From: Bacteroidales bacterium
GTDB taxonomy: Bacteria > Bacteroidota > Bacteroidia > Bacteroidales > UBA1556
DNA: 8,749 nt
Direction of reading: 5' to 3'
NCBI GenBank assembly: GCA_029935325.1
Contig: JAOZKO010000101.1
Location: 1-8,749 of the forward strand
A model generated the notes under the pieces. The model was not told the DNA's origin. It did no database searches and saw nothing but the letters and a program-made list of their open reading frames with translations. The translations under genes and the position numbers were made by a program. Shown in pieces: positions 6,000 through 8,749 of the stretch; positions within the stretch are counted from its first letter, which is position 1; the number at the start of each line of letters is the position of its first letter.

Positions 6000-7148
6000 A
6001 TGGATTTTGAATTATCAGAAGAGCACAAAATGATTAGAGAAACCGTTCGAGATTTTGCCGAGCGGGAGATCAAACCGATTGCTCAGGAATTAGATGAGAA
6101 AGCAGAGTTTTCATATGATATTACACAGAAGATGGGTGAATTAGGACTCTTCGGAATGTATCTGCCAGAAAAATATGGAGGTCAAGGAATGGATACCCTC
6201 TCGTATATAATTGCCGTTGAAGAACTTGCCAGAGTTGATGGTTCACAGGCTGCAACATTAGCAGCACATAATTCTCTTGGAATAGGCCCATTATACTACT
6301 ATGGCACAGAGGAACAGAAAGAAAAATATCTTCCTGACCTATGTACTGGAAAAGGATTATGGGGATTTGGACTAACAGAACCGGAAGCAGGATCAGATTC
6401 AAGAGGTACAAAAACTGTTGCTAAACTTGAGAATGGAGAATGGAATATCAATGGTTCCAAAATATTTATCACAAATGCATCCAACGATTTTAACTTAGGA
6501 AGTACAGTACAAGCTGTAACTAAGATATATGAGGATGGCAAAAAGGAATATACTTGTATTATTGTTGATAAAGGCAATCAAGGTTTCACTCAGCGAACAA
6601 TGCATGATAAAATGATGTGGCGAGCTTCGGATACTGCAGAATTGTATTTTGATGATTGCGTTGTGCCAGAATCTAATATTTTAGGAAAAATTGGCGATGG
6701 ATCTAAAATCATGCTATCAACTCTTGACAATGGTAGGTTAAGTATTGCAGCAATGGGTTTAGGAGCAGCACAAGGCGCTTACGAAGCTGCTTTATCCTAT
6801 GCACAAGAACGTAAACAATTTGGTAAACCTATTTCTAAATTCCAAATTAATGCTTTTAAATTGGCAGATATGGCCATGAAAATAGAATTAGCACGTAATT
6901 TATTATACAAAGCATGCTGGCTAAAAGATAATCATAAACCTTTTGCTAAGGAAGCAGCAATGTCAAAACTATACTGTTCTGAAATAGCCAAAGAGGTTGC
7001 TGATGAAGCAGTACAAATACATGGAGGTTACGGCCTTATGAAAGACTATCACGTTGAACGTTTCTACCGTGACCAAAGATTATTGCAAATTGGAGAAGGA
7101 ACTAGCGAGATTCAAAGATTGGTAATTTCTCGATATATTGGTTGTTGA
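6000..7148 (+). CDS. Acyl-CoA dehydrogenase (short/branched-chain, SCAD/MCAD-type active site)
   Basis: An FAD enzyme that introduces a 2,3-double bond into an acyl-CoA and passes electrons to electron-transfer flavoprotein. The 382 residues match the usual length. Seen: N-terminal helical domain, first signature GLTEPEAGSD at 124-133, ITNAS at 157-161, RKQFG at 271-275, second signature around QIHGGYG at 339-345, and IGEGTSEIQR at 364-373. Glu366 in EGTSE is the catalytic base in medium- and short-chain enzymes. Isovaleryl-CoA dehydrogenases usually have Ala or Gly there and a Glu in the earlier LxxER helix, where this protein reads LDNGR (242-246). Operon context favours isovaleryl-CoA, but the active site points to a butyryl- or 2-methyl-branched type, so I give no symbol. 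ATG is 11 bases after the liuD stop. Confidence 0.93.
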   Translation: MDFELSEEHKMIRETVRDFAEREIKPIAQELDEKAEFSYDITQKMGELGLFGMYLPEKYGGQGMDTLSYIIAVEELARVDGSQAATLAAHNSLGIGPLYYYGTEEQKEKYLPDLCTGKGLWGFGLTEPEAGSDSRGTKTVAKLENGEWNINGSKIFITNASNDFNLGSTVQAVTKIYEDGKKEYTCIIVDKGNQGFTQRTMHDKMMWRASDTAELYFDDCVVPESNILGKIGDGSKIMLSTLDNGRLSIAAMGLGAAQGAYEAALSYAQERKQFGKPISKFQINAFKLADMAMKIELARNLLYKACWLKDNHKPFAKEAAMSKLYCSEIAKEVADEAVQIHGGYGLMKDYHVERFYRDQRLLQIGEGTSEIQRLVISRYIGC

Positions 7149-7182
7149 GGTTGAGTCCCGATTGCTATCGGGAAAGGTTGAG
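7148..7182 (+). repeat. Palindrome flanked by an 8-bp direct repeat
   Basis: A perfect hairpin TCCCGAT-TGCT-ATCGGGA (7156-7173) lies between two copies of AGGTTGAG (7148-7155 and 7175-7182). The first copy overlaps the last base of the dehydrogenase stop codon. No T-run follows the stem, so it is not a standard terminator. The layout is that of a short palindromic repeat inserted into, or grown out of, a G/T-rich heptad. Confidence 0.6.
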
Positions 7183-7187
7183 ATACA

Positions 7188-7254
7188 AACACATAACACA
7201 TAACACATTTTATCCTGAGCGAAGCCGAAGGAAACACATAAAGACAAAACACAT
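7188..7254 (+). repeat. AACACAT heptad tract before scoA, interrupted by another repeat
   Basis: Three tandem copies of AACACAT (7188-7194, 7195-7201, 7202-7208) are followed by an interruption of 24 bases and then further copies at 7233-7239 and 7248-7254. The last copy ends 12 bases before the scoA ATG at 7267. Every AACACAT is identical, unlike the mixed units at upstream junctions. Confidence 0.85.
7213..7232 (+). repeat. TCCTGAGCGAAGCCGAAGGA-type dispersed repeat
   Basis: This 20-base sequence has complementary ends (TCCT/AGGA) and sits inside the AACACAT tract. From memory, close variants recur in intergenic DNA of many Bacteroidetes genomes; only one clear copy is in this window. A degenerate relative may be the AGCGAAGGAGGA at 8701-8712. 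Confidence 0.5.
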
Positions 7255-7266
7255 AAACATATAAAT

Positions 7267-7956
7267 ATGAATAAAGTAGTAAAAAACGCAGAGGAAGCCA
7301 TCGCTGACCTTCAAAGTAATCAAACATTGATGTTAGGTGGTTTTGGTCTTTCTGGAATTCCTGAGAATTGCATAAATGCAATGGTTGAAAAAGGAATTGA
7401 AGGATTAACATGCATTTCAAATAATGCAGGAGTTGATGATTTTGGATTAGGATTATTGCTTAAAAAGCACCAAATCAAGAAAATGATTTCATCCTATGTA
7501 GGTGAAAATAAAGAATTTGAACGCCAAATGCTTAGTGGTGAGCTAGAGGTTGAGCTTAATCCACAAGGAACATTGGCAGAACGTATTCGTGCTGGTGGAG
7601 CAGGCATTCCTGCCTTCTTTGTTCCTGCAGGTTATGGAACCGAAGTAGCTGAAGGCAAAGAAGTACGAGTTTTTGATGGTAAACCACATATTTTAGAACG
7701 TGCTCTTACAGCCGATTTTTCAATTATAAAAGCATGGAAAGGCGATAAAGCAGGAAATTTAATTTTCCGTCATACGGCTAATAATTTCAATCAACCAATG
7801 GGAATGGCAGGTAAAATAACAATTGCAGAGGTGGATGAATTAGTAGAAGTGGGAGAATTAGACCCTAACCAGATTCACCTTCCAGGAGTATTTGTACAAC
7901 GAATATTTCAAGGAGTTGGTTATGAGAAAAGAATTGAATTTGAAACTACAAGATAA
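7267..7956 (+). CDS. scoA: Succinyl-CoA:3-ketoacid CoA-transferase subunit A
   Basis: With subunit B, transfers CoA from succinyl-CoA to acetoacetate, giving acetoacetyl-CoA and succinate, so that the ketone body made at the end of leucine degradation can enter thiolysis. The 229 residues are typical for the bacterial A subunit. Seen: CoA-transferase family signature GGFGLSGIPE at 24-33, SNNAGVDDFGLGLLL at 51-65, SYVGENKEFERQ at 76-87, and ELNPQGTLAERIRAGGAGIP at 96-115. The motif set and the C-terminal GVFVQRIFQG (207-216) followed by YEKRIE are those of ScoA rather than AtoD. ATG 7267 follows a heptad repeat tract. The B subunit starts 46 bases downstream. Confidence 0.93.
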   Translation: MNKVVKNAEEAIADLQSNQTLMLGGFGLSGIPENCINAMVEKGIEGLTCISNNAGVDDFGLGLLLKKHQIKKMISSYVGENKEFERQMLSGELEVELNPQGTLAERIRAGGAGIPAFFVPAGYGTEVAEGKEVRVFDGKPHILERALTADFSIIKAWKGDKAGNLIFRHTANNFNQPMGMAGKITIAEVDELVEVGELDPNQIHLPGVFVQRIFQGVGYEKRIEFETTR

Positions 7957-8002
7957 TTAAAAGAGAAGACTATTGATTGATCTTAACAAAAGATATAAAA
8001 TT

Positions 8003-8659
8003 ATGGCATTAGATAAAACACAAATAGCACAACGTATTGCACAAGAGTTGCAAGACGGATATTATGTCAATCTTGGAATTGGCATCCCTACCCTCGTAGC
8101 TAATTATATTCCTGAAGGAATGGATGTTGTCCTTCAATCCGAAAACGGATTGCTTGGAATTGGCCCCTTCCCTGAAAAAGGCAAAGCCGATCCAGACCTT
8201 ATTAACGCAGGCAAACAAACAGTAACCTATTTACCTGGTTCAGCATTTTTTGACTCATCATTTAGCTTTGCTATGATCCGTGGTGGGCATATTGACTTAA
8301 CGGTACTTGGAGCTTTTGAAGTAACTGAAAATGGAGATATTTCATCATGGAAAATTCCAGGTAAAATGGTAAAAGGAATGGGTGGCGCAATGGATTTGGT
8401 AGCAGCTGCTAAAAATATTATTGTTGCAACAACTCATGTTGACAGAAATGGACAACCTAAACTAAAAAAGAAATGCGATTTACCTTTAACAGGAGTAAAT
8501 TGCGTAAAGAAAATAGTTTCAGATATGGCTGTTGTAGAAGTTACTGATAAAGGCTTTAAGCTACTTGAAAGAGCACCGGGAGTAAGCGTGGAAGAAATTG
8601 TAGCTGCAACTGGCGCACCATTAATTATTGATGGTGAGATTCCTGAAATGCAGTTTTAA
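8003..8659 (+). CDS. scoB: Succinyl-CoA:3-ketoacid CoA-transferase subunit B
   Basis: Catalytic half of the CoA-transferase. The 218 residues match the family length. Seen: NLGIGIPTLVANYIP at 23-37, QSENGLLGIGP at 45-55 in which Glu47 of the SENG motif is the nucleophile that forms the enzyme-CoA thioester, FAMIRGGHIDL at 89-99, and the oxyanion-loop region KGMGGAMDL at 124-132. The frame extends ten codons upstream to a TTG at 7973, but ATG 8003 gives the conventional N-terminus (MALDKTQIAQRIA), so it is chosen. It follows scoA by 46 bases with none of the heptad repeats found at the other junctions; SCOT is an A2B2-type pair, so the two subunits are expected to be made together. Confidence 0.93.
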   Translation: MALDKTQIAQRIAQELQDGYYVNLGIGIPTLVANYIPEGMDVVLQSENGLLGIGPFPEKGKADPDLINAGKQTVTYLPGSAFFDSSFSFAMIRGGHIDLTVLGAFEVTENGDISSWKIPGKMVKGMGGAMDLVAAAKNIIVATTHVDRNGQPKLKKKCDLPLTGVNCVKKIVSDMAVVEVTDKGFKLLERAPGVSVEEIVAATGAPLIIDGEIPEMQF

Positions 8660-8686
8660 TTAGCCTTTGCAAGAAAACTATATTCA

Positions 8687-8712
8687 TCCTCCGAAAAATT
8701 AGCGAAGGAGGA
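8687..8712 (+). repeat. Inverted repeat downstream of scoB
   Basis: TCCTCC (8687-8692) pairs with GGAGGA (8707-8712) across a 14-base loop. It begins 28 bases after the scoB stop and is followed by A/C-rich heptads, not by a T-run, so transcription probably continues. Its right half (AGCGAAGGAGGA) resembles the right half of the repeat at 7213-7232. Confidence 0.4.
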
Positions 8713-8749
8713 AACACACAACACACAACACATAACACACAACACATAA
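8713..8749 (+). repeat. AACACAC/AACACAT heptad tract at the right edge
   Basis: Five in-phase seven-base units: AACACAC (8713, 8720, 8734) and AACACAT (8727, 8741), plus AA of a sixth cut by the window edge. The other A/C-rich tracts each end 2 to 12 bases before a start codon, so another operon gene may begin just beyond the window. Confidence 0.85.

Noticed and set aside
7156..7173. Intrinsic terminator after the acyl-CoA dehydrogenase
   Set aside because: The hairpin is perfect but is followed by GAAAGG, with no T-run, and the pathway genes continue directly downstream.
7080..7420. Two overlapping minus-strand frames across the dehydrogenase-scoA spacer
   Set aside because: They exist because the A/C repeats contain no stop in the complement; the predicted peptides are low-complexity and antisense to real genes.
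7973..8002. TTG start adding ten residues to scoB
   Set aside because: The ATG at 8003 matches the family N-terminus and the extension has no conserved features.

Overview
The window is AT-rich and reads like a chromosome segment from a member of the Bacteroidetes (Bacteroidota). This is inference from three things: mostly absent Shine-Dalgarno sequences, intergenic repeats resembling ones I associate with that phylum, and the protein sequences. I cannot name a genus.

Layout: positions 50-824 hold two small tandem thioredoxin-fold genes on the minus strand (a cytoplasmic WCHPC protein, then a membrane-anchored WCGPC protein). A 574-base divergent intergenic region (825-1398) follows. It contains a MITE-like inverted-repeat element of about 225 bp (953-1177) and the probable promoter and leader of the plus-strand operon. 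From 1399 to 8659 there are six co-directional genes: methylcrotonyl-CoA carboxylase beta subunit, methylglutaconyl-CoA hydratase, methylcrotonyl-CoA carboxylase biotin-carrying alpha subunit, an acyl-CoA dehydrogenase, and the A and B subunits of succinyl-CoA:3-ketoacid CoA-transferase.

Together the six genes describe leucine/isovalerate catabolism: acyl-CoA to 3-methylcrotonyl-CoA (dehydrogenase), carboxylation to 3-methylglutaconyl-CoA (MCC alpha and beta), hydration to HMG-CoA (LiuC type), and activation of acetoacetate to acetoacetyl-CoA (SCOT). HMG-CoA lyase, which links HMG-CoA to acetoacetate, is not in the window. The gene order beta-hydratase-alpha matches the liuBCD order of Pseudomonas.

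The most unusual signal is not a gene. Four junctions in the operon, plus the sequence at the right edge, carry tandem heptanucleotide repeats (AACACAN and relatives) that run up to or close to the start codon of the next gene. Some are preceded by G/T-rich heptads (AGTTNGN) that can fold back on the A/C-rich ones. One tract has become the translated C-terminal tail of the carboxylase alpha subunit. Another is a mosaic interrupted by two short palindromic repeats. The only junction without heptads is the one between the two CoA-transferase subunits. The enzymes themselves are ordinary family members, and I see no new enzymatic system.
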